NCBI GenBank assembly: GCA_045116915.1
Contig: JBGUMQ010000063.1
Coordinates: 1 to 18,169, forward strand
DNA: 18,169 nucleotides
Source of the DNA: UBA9732 sp045116915
Lineage (GTDB): Bacteria > Spirochaetota > Spirochaetia > Sphaerochaetales > Sphaerochaetaceae
Direction of reading: 5' to 3'
Shown piece by piece: positions 1 through 5,636 of this stretch. Both the position numbers and the translations under genes were made by a program. The notes beneath the pieces are model-generated. The model did not search any database. It worked only from the letters and a program-made list of their open reading frames with translations, and was not told where the DNA came from. How positions within the stretch are numbered: position 1 is the stretch's first letter; the number at the start of each line of letters is the position of its first letter.

Positions 1-44
1 TCTCCAAGACCCACAAGATAGCATTGCATAAGGAGTCCTGAGAT

Positions 45-1268
45 ATGAAGAAATCTATCATGAGGAAGTATGCACAGCTTGTCGCCAAGTGCGGAGTGAA
101 TGTGCAGAAGGGCCAGGAAGTCGAGATCCTGGCGGAGCTCGACCAGCCCGAATTCGTGAGGATGGTCGTGGAGGAGTGCTACAAGCTCGGAGCCAGGAAG
201 GTCATCGTGGACTGGGCGGACCAGAAGACGGGCAAGCTCCATGCGCAGTACCGCTCGCTCGAGACGATGTCGAAAATCGAGAAGTGGGAGAAGGAGCGCT
301 GGCAGCACCGCGTGGACGAGATTCCCTGCAGGATATACATCGAGTCCGAGGATCCGGACGGAATGAAGGGCGTGGACCAGGAGAAGCTCCAGAAGGCCAA
401 CCAGAAGCTCTACCCCGTCATCCGCAAGTACCGCGACAAGCTTGAGAACAAGTACCAGTGGTGCATCTGCGCCGTACCGGGCGAGGCATGGGCGAAAAAG
501 CTCTTCCCCGAGCTCAGCAAAAAGCAGGCCATGGAGAAGCTCTGGGAGGCCATACTCTCCGCAAGCCGCGTGGACGACGACCCGATCAAGGCATGGGAGA
601 ACCACAACAGGGATCTTGAGCAGCGCTGCAGATACCTGAACGACCTTGGAATCGACGAACTGCACTACGAGGCCGGCAACGGAACGAACTTCACCGTCGG
701 TCTGATGGAGCTCTCGCAGTTCTGCGGGGGCGGAGAGACATCGCTTCAGAAGCTCTACTTCAACCCGAACATCCCGTCGGAGGAGTGCTTCACATCCCCC
801 AAGCGCGGCAGGGCCGAAGGCATCGTGTACGCCACCAAGCCGCTTAGCTTCATGGGTGTCCTGATCGAGGACTTCTGGATCCGCTTCAAGGAAGGCCGCG
901 CCGTCGAGTGGCATGCGGAGAAGAACAACGACATGCTCACCAAGATGATCGAGATGGACGAGGGCTCCCACTACCTGGGCGAATGCGCCCTGGTTCCGGT
1001 CGATTCCCCGATCTCCAACAGCGGCCTGCTTTTCTACAACACGCTGTTCGACGAGAACGCCGCCTGCCACCTGGCACTGGGTCTGGGTTTCGCAGACTGC
1101 GTGAAGGGATTCGAGAACATGACTCTGGACGAGTGCCGCGCACTGGGCGTGAACAAGTCCATGATCCACGTGGACTTCATGATCGGATGCGCCGACATGA
1201 ACATCACCGCCAGGACGCGCGACGGCAGGGAGGTCCCTGTCTTCCGCAACGGCAACTGGGCTTTCTGA
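45..1268 (+). CDS. M29-family aminopeptidase (AmpS/PepS/AmpT type)
   Basis: This 407-residue protein matches the length and motifs of clan MQ metallo-aminopeptidases, cytosolic dimetal enzymes that remove N-terminal residues from peptides. The metal-site motifs appear in the family order: a Glu pair in the NIPSEECFT segment (about residues 242-250), the Glu of LGECALVP (E313), the His of CHLALG (H342) and the His/Asp of HVDFMIG (H375, D377). The N-terminal half is the usual alpha/beta domain of the family and has no signal peptide. The start at 45 is supported by an AAGGAG Shine-Dalgarno at 30-35, nine bases upstream. The gene converges on mnmA with only 15 bp between stop codons and no clear hairpin terminator. 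Substrate preference cannot be read from the sequence. Family assignment is confident. Confidence 0.93.
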   Translation: MKKSIMRKYAQLVAKCGVNVQKGQEVEILAELDQPEFVRMVVEECYKLGARKVIVDWADQKTGKLHAQYRSLETMSKIEKWEKERWQHRVDEIPCRIYIESEDPDGMKGVDQEKLQKANQKLYPVIRKYRDKLENKYQWCICAVPGEAWAKKLFPELSKKQAMEKLWEAILSASRVDDDPIKAWENHNRDLEQRCRYLNDLGIDELHYEAGNGTNFTVGLMELSQFCGGGETSLQKLYFNPNIPSEECFTSPKRGRAEGIVYATKPLSFMGVLIEDFWIRFKEGRAVEWHAEKNNDMLTKMIEMDEGSHYLGECALVPVDSPISNSGLLFYNTLFDENAACHLALGLGFADCVKGFENMTLDECRALGVNKSMIHVDFMIGCADMNITARTRDGREVPVFRNGNWAF

Positions 1269-1283
1269 TTCGGACCGGAATAC

Positions 1284-2357
1284 TTAATCGACGGATTCGA
1301 TGATCCCTCCGCACAGGACCTTGTCGTTGTCGTAGACGACAAGGCTCTGGCCCGGGGTCGCGGCCTTCACGGGGGTGTCGAACACGGCGCAGAGCCTGTC
1401 CTGGCCATCCAGGAAGACCTCGCACGAGACCGGAGTCCCTGTGGAGCGTATCTTGGCCGAAGCATGGATGTGCGACGGAAGCTCTTCCACAGACACCCAG
1501 TTGACCTGGCCGGCCCGCACGACGGTGTTGACCGTCTTCTCCTCATAGCCTACGACGACCCTGTTCCCGGGGACATCAAGGGAGATGACGTAAAGAGGCC
1601 TTGGCGCGGATATGCCGAGGCCTTTTCTCTGCCCTATGGTGTAGTTCCAGATGCCGTTGTGCCTTCCCAGGACATTGCCGTCGGTATCCACGATGTCCCC
1701 TTCCCTCGGCTCAACATCCAGCAGGTCGGCATAGCTTCCGCTGTAGAAATCCTGGCTTTCCGACTGCCCTTCCGGATGGAATCCCAGTTCGAGGTCGATC
1801 CCCCTCACATCCTTCTTGGTCATGCTTCCAAGGGGGAAGAGCGTCGTGGACAGCTGGGACTGCGACAGCCTGTATAGGAAATAGCTCTGGTCCTTCAGCG
1901 GATCCAGGCCGCGCTTGAGGCAGTATCTTCCGTCCTCGTGGTCTATGCGGGCATAGTGGCCGGTGGCGAAATAGTCGAACTCCAGTCCGGCTTCCCTCGC
2001 ATACTCAACCATGGCGCCGAACTTTATCTTGCGGTTGCACCAGATGCAGGGATTCGGGGTCCTTCCGCAAAGGTATTCGTCGCGGAAGTTCCTCAGCACC
2101 GTGGACTCGTACAGGTCGGAGATGTCCAGCACCGTATGGGTGATGCCGAGCCTGTCGCAGATGGCCCTTGCTCCGTCGATCTCCTCCTTCTTGTTGGGGG
2201 AGAAGCATGCGTCGCGCGTGGCGTCCCCGTGGAAGGGCCTGCCATCCTTCCAGAGCGACATGGTGACCCCCAGGACCTCATAGCCCTGTTTTTTCAGCAG
2301 ATATGCGGCAACGGAGGAATCGATGCCTCCGCTCATGCCTACCAGAACCTTCTTCAT
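1284..2357 (-). CDS. mnmA: tRNA 2-thiouridylase MnmA, variant cysteine pattern
   Basis: MnmA thiolates U34 of the tRNAs for Lys, Glu and Gln, using ATP to adenylate the base. The 357 residues carry the PP-loop SGGIDSS (residues 9-15), the TPNP..CN.KIKFG substrate segment (100-114), the ATGHYA motif (131-136) and the YTIGQRKGLG motif (239-248), all standard for the family. The cysteines differ from the E. coli pattern: the usual Asp-x-x-Cys is Cys104-x-x-Cys107, and the second catalytic Cys of the SxxxCF segment is absent (SESQDF, 199-204), while an extra Cys lies at 51 in ACFSP. The start at 2357 follows GGAG and overlaps the end of the Smr gene; an ATG at 2360 in an ATGATGA overlap is an alternative. 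An in-frame upstream extension to 2567 only shadows the Smr gene. The two genes are likely co-transcribed and coupled. Confidence 0.93.
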   Translation of the reverse strand: MKKVLVGMSGGIDSSVAAYLLKKQGYEVLGVTMSLWKDGRPFHGDATRDACFSPNKKEEIDGARAICDRLGITHTVLDISDLYESTVLRNFRDEYLCGRTPNPCIWCNRKIKFGAMVEYAREAGLEFDYFATGHYARIDHEDGRYCLKRGLDPLKDQSYFLYRLSQSQLSTTLFPLGSMTKKDVRGIDLELGFHPEGQSESQDFYSGSYADLLDVEPREGDIVDTDGNVLGRHNGIWNYTIGQRKGLGISAPRPLYVISLDVPGNRVVVGYEEKTVNTVVRAGQVNWVSVEELPSHIHASAKIRSTGTPVSCEVFLDGQDRLCAVFDTPVKAATPGQSLVVYDNDKVLCGGIIESVD

Positions 2358-2782
2358 CATCTCCCCTTTCCTGCCATGCCGGCCTTCAGTATGACGGTCA
2401 GAGCACCGCTTCCGCCTTCCGATGCTTTGGGGACAAGGACCTCCCTGACCTTGGGATGGTTGCGGCAGACAGCGGTCACCGCCGGCCTTATGACGGCCTC
2501 CCCGTTCTTCGAGTGTATCCCCTTCCCCGTGATTATCCTGACCTTGCGAAGTCCCCTGCTCCAGCACCTGTCGAGGAACAGTCTTGCGGCCACGACGGCG
2601 TCCTCCAACAGCATCTCGTGCAGGTCCAGCTCGTCCTGCGCCTCCATGCGCCTGATCGCATTGATCGACGGCCCGGCATCCTCCGTGCGTTCGGAGGACG
2701 CGGCGCGCTTTAGGATCTCGCGCTGCTCGTCATGGGTCTTCTCCCACTGGCTGTAGATATCTGCGAAACTGGTCCCTTTCAT
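2357..2782 (-). CDS. Smr-domain protein
   Basis: This is a 141-residue soluble protein with a C-terminal Smr (small MutS-related) domain. The LDLH motif (about residues 53-56) and the TGKGIHS motif (about 84-90) are the domain's two signatures, linked by the expected helix. Stand-alone Smr proteins are nucleic-acid binders or endonucleases, and recent work on the family links some members to ribosome rescue by mRNA cleavage, so the role here is inferred from family only. The N-terminal 50 residues are charged and probably helical. ATG 2782 is chosen because the longer open frame to 2947 reads through the opposite-strand tRNA-Arg gene. No Shine-Dalgarno is visible before 2782 and a possible -10 box sits only 11 bases upstream, so the mRNA may have a very short leader. 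Its stop overlaps the mnmA start. Confidence 0.85.
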   Translation of the reverse strand: MKGTSFADIYSQWEKTHDEQREILKRAASSERTEDAGPSINAIRRMEAQDELDLHEMLLEDAVVAARLFLDRCWSRGLRKVRIITGKGIHSKNGEAVIRPAVTAVCRNHPKVREVLVPKASEGGSGALTVILKAGMAGKGR

Positions 2783-2793
2783 GGTCGATTCGA

Positions 2794-2822
2794 ATGTTAG
2801 CACATCGGGCTGTGTGTTACAA
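2794..2822 (-). promoter_or_regulatory. Possible promoter of smr-mnmA
   Basis: On the minus strand TTGTAA (2822-2817) and TAACAT (2799-2794) are 17 bp apart, each matching 4 of 6 consensus bases. The -10 box ends 11 bases before the smr ATG, which would leave a leader of only a few bases and fits the lack of a Shine-Dalgarno there. It lies back to back with the tRNA-Arg promoter. Confidence 0.3.
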
Positions 2823-2833
2823 TTTGCAATCCA

Positions 2834-2862
2834 TTGACCAAAACAACATCTTGTACTATTCT
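2834..2862 (+). promoter_or_regulatory. Probable promoter of tRNA-Arg
   Basis: TTGACC (2834-2839) and TATTCT (2857-2862) are separated by 17 bp, and the expected start near 2869 is a few bases before the tRNA 5' end at 2873. The -35 box is strong and the -10 box is moderate. Confidence 0.4.
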
Positions 2863-2872
2863 TTATCTCGCC

Positions 2873-2946
2873 GATTCCATAGCTCAGCTGGATAGAGCAC
2901 TTCCCTCCTAAGGAAGGGGTCGCGCGTTCGAATCGCGCTGGGATCA
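2873..2946 (+). tRNA. tRNA-Arg (anticodon CCU)
   Basis: A full cloverleaf can be folded. The acceptor stem is GATTCCA with TGGGATC (one G-U pair), the D stem is GCTC/GAGC, the anticodon stem is CTTCC/GGAAG around loop CTCCTAA, and the T stem is GCGCG/CGCGC around TTCGAAT. The anticodon at 2907-2909 is CCT, reading AGG. The D loop contains the A expected at position 20 for arginine tRNAs. The discriminator is A2946 and the 3' CCA is not encoded, so CCA must be added enzymatically. A hairpin terminator follows directly. Confidence 0.95.
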
Positions 2947-2949
2947 CTA

Positions 2950-2981
2950 GAAACCCTCACCGACATCCGGTGGGGGTTTTC
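2950..2981 (+). terminator. Rho-independent terminator of tRNA-Arg
   Basis: A 12-bp stem (2951-2962 with 2968-2979, one T-G pair) closes a five-base loop and runs directly into a T-rich tail. It begins four bases after the tRNA, so the tRNA is a single-gene unit. Confidence 0.88.
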
Positions 2982-2988
2982 TGTTTGT

Positions 2989-3064
2989 TAGTTGTAGTTG
3001 AATGCCTTACATGCCTTAGTCGCGCTACACGCTCTACATGCTCTTCATGCTTTACAAGCTTGCT
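2989..3064 (+). repeat. Head-plus-9-bp tandem repeat, copy A
   Basis: A 13-bp head TAGTTGTAGTTGA (2989-3001) is followed in exact 9-bp phase from 3002 by seven units: ATGCCTTAC, ATGCCTTAG, TCGCGCTAC, ACGCTCTAC, ATGCTCTTC, ATGCTTTAC and a decayed AAGCTTGCT. The same head and unit family occur at 12139-12241 (inverted) and 15569-15662. It starts eight bases after the terminator of tRNA-Arg, in the same orientation. Units are more diverged here than in copy C. Confidence 0.85.
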
Positions 3065-3146
3065 TCGAGCCCCACGAAGAGATCAAAATGAAAAAAGCAG
3101 GCCGAAATGACCTGCTTTTTCATTTTCGAGATCTACGGGGCTCGAA
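3064..3146. repeat. Imperfect inverted repeat copying the tRNA-Asp 3' end and its terminator
   Basis: Bases 3064-3101 (+) begin TTCGAGCCCC and end AAAATGAAAAAAGCAGG. The minus strand from 3146 to 3111, which is the T loop and acceptor of tRNA-Asp plus its trailer and terminator arm, begins TTCGAGCCCC and ends AAAATGAAAAAGCAGG. The two arms are nearly identical apart from a short scrambled stretch in the acceptor region. The left arm therefore looks like an inverted partial duplicate of the tRNA 3' end. Confidence 0.75.
3091..3121 (-). terminator. Terminator of tRNA-Asp
   Basis: AAAAAGCAGG (3092-3101) and CCTGCTTTTT (3111-3120) form a perfect 10-bp stem with a nine-base loop. It starts a few bases after the 3' end of tRNA-Asp on the minus strand. 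It is symmetric and could also stop transcription coming from the left. Confidence 0.85.
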
Positions 3147-3200
3147 CCCGTGGCCTCCACCGTGACAGGGTGGCGTGATAACCAGCTTCACCAAGATCCC
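3127..3200 (-). tRNA. tRNA-Asp (anticodon GUC)
   Basis: Read on the minus strand, GGGATCT pairs with AGATCTC (one G-U pair), the anticodon stem CCACC/GGTGG closes the loop CTGTCAC, and the T stem ACGGG/CCCGT closes TTCGAGC. The anticodon GTC is at 3166-3164. The discriminator is G, the aspartate identity base. CCA is not encoded. The gene has its own promoter and terminator. Confidence 0.95.
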
Positions 3201-3212
3201 AAGTGCAATATG

Positions 3213-3241
3213 AAATTACAATATTCATTTCCGTTTGTCAA
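3213..3241 (-). promoter_or_regulatory. Promoter of tRNA-Asp
   Basis: On the minus strand a consensus -35 TTGACA (3241-3236) is followed after 17 bp by TAATTT (3218-3213). The predicted start is within a few bases of the tRNA 5' end at 3200. The -10 box is weak, the -35 box perfect. Confidence 0.5.
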
Positions 3242-3292
3242 CCTTGAGCGGAAAAAAACTTCAAACAACTCCCCCGGACGGCGGAAACATAC

Positions 3293-3298
3293 TATAAT
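3293..3298 (+). promoter_or_regulatory. Consensus -10 box, probable leaderless start of the PAP2 gene
   Basis: A perfect TATAAT ends six bases before the ATG at 3305, so the usual start point falls on the A of the start codon. There is no Shine-Dalgarno in this gap and no clear -35 box. The geometry suggests a leaderless mRNA. Confidence 0.5.
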
Positions 3299-3304
3299 CG
3301 CGGT

Positions 3305-4213
3305 ATGATGGAAATACAGAGACAGATACTTCTATTCTTCGCGGAAATACACAACAGCTTCCTGAATGCTGTGGTCCAGGTCTTCACCATCTGCGGTGAG
3401 GAGTTCGTGCTGATAGCCCTGGCGGCGTTCATCTACTACAATGTGGACAAGAAGGCCGGTTTCATCTCCAGCATGTCGCTCATGAACGCGATCTCCGCCA
3501 TGGGGATCGTCAAGGCGATTGTCAGGTTCCCCAGGCCGTGGGTGGTCATAGAGGGGTTGGACACGGTCAGACAGCATACGGCCACCGGCTATTCTTTCCC
3601 CAGCGGACACACCACTTGCGCGGCAAGCACCTACAGCGCGTTCGCCATGTGCTTCAGAAAACGTGCGGTTTCAATCGCATGTGCCCTCATGATTCTGCTG
3701 GTGGCGCTTTCCAGGATGTACCTCTGCGTGCACTGGCCGATGGATGTCATAGGAGGCGTCCTGATCGGATGCGGGACGACGTTCACCGTCGGCAGGCTCT
3801 TCGGAAAGCTGTACGAGGACAAGGAGAAATCCATCAGGTTGACCATGGTGCTGGGCATAGCGGCCACGCTGGCGAGCATCGTCCTGTCCGTGCTGCTGAT
3901 CGGTGGCAAGGTCGATTATCTTGCGTTCGACGACCTGAACATCTCGTTCGCCACGTACGGCGGTCTTGCACTCGGGTTCTCGATCGAGAGGAGATTGTTC
4001 GATTTCAATGCCGCCGAGGGCACGTGGGGAAAGAGGATCCTGCGTTATGTGGTGGGCATGGCGGTCGTCGCGGCGCTGCTGTTCGGTCTCAAGTCGCTGC
4101 TGGTGACGCTGGAGATCTACAACAGCCTGACGCGCGCCGTCAGGTACTTCCTGGTGGGCCTGTGGTGCTGTCTGTTCCCCGCTGTCGGGAAGAAGTTGCA
4201 CCTGTTCTCATGA
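3305..4213 (+). CDS. PAP2-superfamily membrane phosphatase
   Basis: This 302-residue integral membrane protein carries all three PAP2 phosphatase motifs: K70-x6-RP (KAIVRFPRP, 70-78), PSGH (99-102) and SR-x5-H-x3-D (S136 to D147). H143 is the expected nucleophile and H102 the acid. These enzymes remove phosphate from lipids such as phosphatidate, undecaprenyl pyrophosphate or lipid A, with the active site on the outer face of the inner membrane; the substrate here cannot be told. Hydrophobic segments are seen at about 22-46, 52-68, 106-118, 121-136, 147-165, 180-200 and 250-268, with further ones near the C terminus. The C-terminal third beyond the catalytic core (about 170-302) resembles the longer PAP2 proteins of anaerobes. 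The start has a TATAAT seven bases upstream and no ribosome binding site. Confidence 0.9.
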   Translation: MMEIQRQILLFFAEIHNSFLNAVVQVFTICGEEFVLIALAAFIYYNVDKKAGFISSMSLMNAISAMGIVKAIVRFPRPWVVIEGLDTVRQHTATGYSFPSGHTTCAASTYSAFAMCFRKRAVSIACALMILLVALSRMYLCVHWPMDVIGGVLIGCGTTFTVGRLFGKLYEDKEKSIRLTMVLGIAATLASIVLSVLLIGGKVDYLAFDDLNISFATYGGLALGFSIERRLFDFNAAEGTWGKRILRYVVGMAVVAALLFGLKSLLVTLEIYNSLTRAVRYFLVGLWCCLFPAVGKKLHLFS

Positions 4214-4239
4214 GGATGGCGCCGGAAGCGGAAGGTTTG

Positions 4240-4268
4240 CCGGAGGCAATGCCGTCCGGTGATTTTTC
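4240..4268 (+). terminator. Probable terminator after the PAP2 gene
   Basis: CCGGA-GGC (4240-4247) pairs with GCC-TCCGG (4251-4259) with one bulged G and a three-base loop, followed by TGATTTTT. It lies 27 bp after the PAP2 stop codon. Confidence 0.6.
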
Positions 4269-4297
4269 TTGCCTTGCCATATCCCGTGTGTTATCAT
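4269..4297 (+). promoter_or_regulatory. Probable promoter of the small membrane protein gene
   Basis: TTGCCT (4269-4274) and TATCAT (4292-4297) are 17 bp apart, and the -10 box is preceded by TGT, giving an extended -10. The predicted start near 4304 lies in a small inverted repeat, GTTAA/TTAAC (4301-4315), just ahead of the Shine-Dalgarno. Confidence 0.45.
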
Positions 4298-4327
4298 CGT
4301 GTTAATCGATTTAACGGAGGAACATAA

Positions 4328-4639
4328 ATGAGCGACAAGCAGACTTCGAGCAAGCCGATCAAGGTATTTGCAATAATCATCTTCATCATCGGAATCATCT
4401 TCACCATCCTGGTGACAGCCGCGATTGTCATCGCAGGACTGGGATACGCCAGCAACAACGCGGCCTCGCACAACGAGACAGGCATCAAGATCGCCACGAT
4501 CATCGGTGCTATAATCTTCTTCCTGGCCAGCATACTCCTGCTGATGGTCGAGAAGGCCATGCTGATGTCCTATGCGGAGATCGCCGAGGACATGCGCGAA
4601 GTCAGGAACATCCTCTCCAGAAGGGACAACAAGGTCTGA
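4328..4639 (+). CDS. Small protein with two membrane helices, function unknown
   Basis: I do not recognise this 103-residue protein. It has a short charged N terminus (about 10 residues), a long Ile-rich hydrophobic stretch (about 11-42), a polar link with N and H residues (43-52), a second hydrophobic stretch (about 53-74) and a charged, probably helical tail (about 80-103) with alternating acidic and basic residues. It is therefore likely an inner-membrane hairpin with the tail in the cytoplasm. The start at 4328 has a strong GGAGG at 4316-4320. A promoter lies upstream and a strong terminator downstream, so it is transcribed alone. Coding status is supported by the ribosome site, flanking signals and codon use like the neighbours. 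Confidence 0.8.
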   Translation: MSDKQTSSKPIKVFAIIIFIIGIIFTILVTAAIVIAGLGYASNNAASHNETGIKIATIIGAIIFFLASILLLMVEKAMLMSYAEIAEDMREVRNILSRRDNKV

Positions 4640-4670
4640 GTCCCTTCGGACACGGTCGTCCTGACAAACG

Positions 4671-4700
4671 GGGAGTTCCGTACGGAGCTCCCTTTTTTTT
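4671..4700 (+). terminator. Strong Rho-independent terminator
   Basis: GGGAGTTCCG (4671-4680) is complementary to CGGAGCTCCC (4683-4692) with one wobble pair, and eight T residues follow at 4693-4700. It ends the small membrane protein transcript 31 bp after its stop. Confidence 0.9.
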
Positions 4701-4708
4701 GATATCAT
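4700..4708 (+). promoter_or_regulatory. Extended -10 upstream of the epimerase gene
   Basis: TGATATCAT overlaps the last T of the preceding terminator. It matches the extended -10 form TGnTATCAT seen elsewhere in this window. No convincing -35 box is present, since that position is taken by the terminator stem. Confidence 0.35.
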
Positions 4709-4736
4709 CCGGGCGGTTGCGGGCCGTAACCGCCGG
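4709..4736 (+). promoter_or_regulatory. Leader hairpin before the epimerase gene
   Basis: GCGGTT (4713-4718) pairs with AACCGC (4728-4733), and the stem can be extended by CCG/CGG around one bulged G. It is a stable GC-rich hairpin ending four bases before the AAGGAG ribosome site. It could influence translation, but no ligand class is recognised. Confidence 0.35.
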
Positions 4737-4752
4737 TATAAAGGAGTGCATC

Positions 4753-5622
4753 ATGATCACAATCGGCAACGGAATACTCACAGCGGAGATAGACACCACC
4801 GGCGCACAGCTTTCCAGGCTGGCAGACAGGGACACCGAATACCTGTGGAACGCGGATCCGGCGGTCTGGGCGCGTCATGCCCCGGTGCTTTTCCCGTTCG
4901 TCGCCAGGATGCCGGGCCAGCAGTACCGCTACAAGGGCAGGATGTACGGGCCGCTGAAGAACCACGGCCTTGCCCCGTACGCGGAATTCACAGTGGAAAG
5001 CAGGGACGACACCTCATGCATACTGAAGATGGTGGTCACGCCGGAAATGCGGGCCCTGTATCCTTTCGACTACAACTTCCGCGTGCGCCACGTCCTTGAC
5101 GGGAATACACTTCACATAAGCTATCTGGTTGAGAACCTCGGGAAGGAGACCATGTACTACGGTATGGGAAGCCACCCCGGCTTCAACGTGCCGATTTCAA
5201 AGGGCCTGGGGTTCGAGGACTACTATGTCGCGTTCCCGGAGGCCGGCGATGTGATGCAGAGGCTCTTCACTCCCGACAGGTGCGCCAGCGACACCGATGT
5301 CCCCTATCCGCTCAAGGACAACAGGATCCCCCTGCGCCACGGTCTTTTCGACGACGATGCGATATGCATGCGCAACACAGGCCATCTGGCCGTGATCGGT
5401 TCCGACAGGGACAGCAGGCGCGTGGAGGTCAGGTATCCGGACACCCCGTGGTGCGCCATCTGGCATAAACCGGAGACCGATGCCCCCTATGTATGCATCG
5501 AGCCCTGGTTCACCCTTCCGGGGAAACAGGGCATCAACGACATCGAAGAGAGGGATGACTTCCAGCGTCTGGAGCCCTCGCGGAGCGCGGAGCACAGGCT
5601 GTCGGTCACGATTGTTTCCTGA
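4753..5622 (+). CDS. Aldose 1-epimerase family protein, LacX type
   Basis: The 289-residue cytosolic protein belongs to the galactose mutarotase superfamily, which interconverts alpha and beta anomers of aldoses. The LacX-like subgroup is indicated by PFVARMPGQQYRYKG near residues 48-62, the KNHGL motif with H71, YGMGSHPGFNVP with H141 and the CIEPWFT motif with E250 as expected base. Family length is about 280-300. Start 4753 has AAGGAG at 4740-4745; the frame is open upstream to 4699 but that part lacks support and contains the leader hairpin. The gene converges on topA with only 14 bp between stops. The sugar substrate is unknown, and some members act on phosphosugars or have no proven activity. 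Confidence 0.88.
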   Translation: MITIGNGILTAEIDTTGAQLSRLADRDTEYLWNADPAVWARHAPVLFPFVARMPGQQYRYKGRMYGPLKNHGLAPYAEFTVESRDDTSCILKMVVTPEMRALYPFDYNFRVRHVLDGNTLHISYLVENLGKETMYYGMGSHPGFNVPISKGLGFEDYYVAFPEAGDVMQRLFTPDRCASDTDVPYPLKDNRIPLRHGLFDDDAICMRNTGHLAVIGSDRDSRRVEVRYPDTPWCAIWHKPETDAPYVCIEPWFTLPGKQGINDIEERDDFQRLEPSRSAEHRLSVTIVS

Positions 5623-5636
5623 GCTTCACCTCACGG

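Noticed and set aside
2361..2567. 70-residue N-terminal extension of MnmA
   Set aside because: The PP-loop must lie near the N terminus, and the stretch is an off-frame shadow of the Smr gene.
1938..2756. Long open frame on the plus strand (272 codons)
   Set aside because: It lies opposite mnmA and smr, whose motifs are clear; the translation has no recognisable domain and no ribosome site.
2783..2947. N-terminal extension of the Smr protein
   Set aside because: It would read through the tRNA-Arg gene on the opposite strand and adds no domain.
3064..3090. A further tRNA gene on the plus strand
   Set aside because: Only the T loop and acceptor-like 3' part is present; no D arm or anticodon arm lies upstream, where repeat copy A is found.
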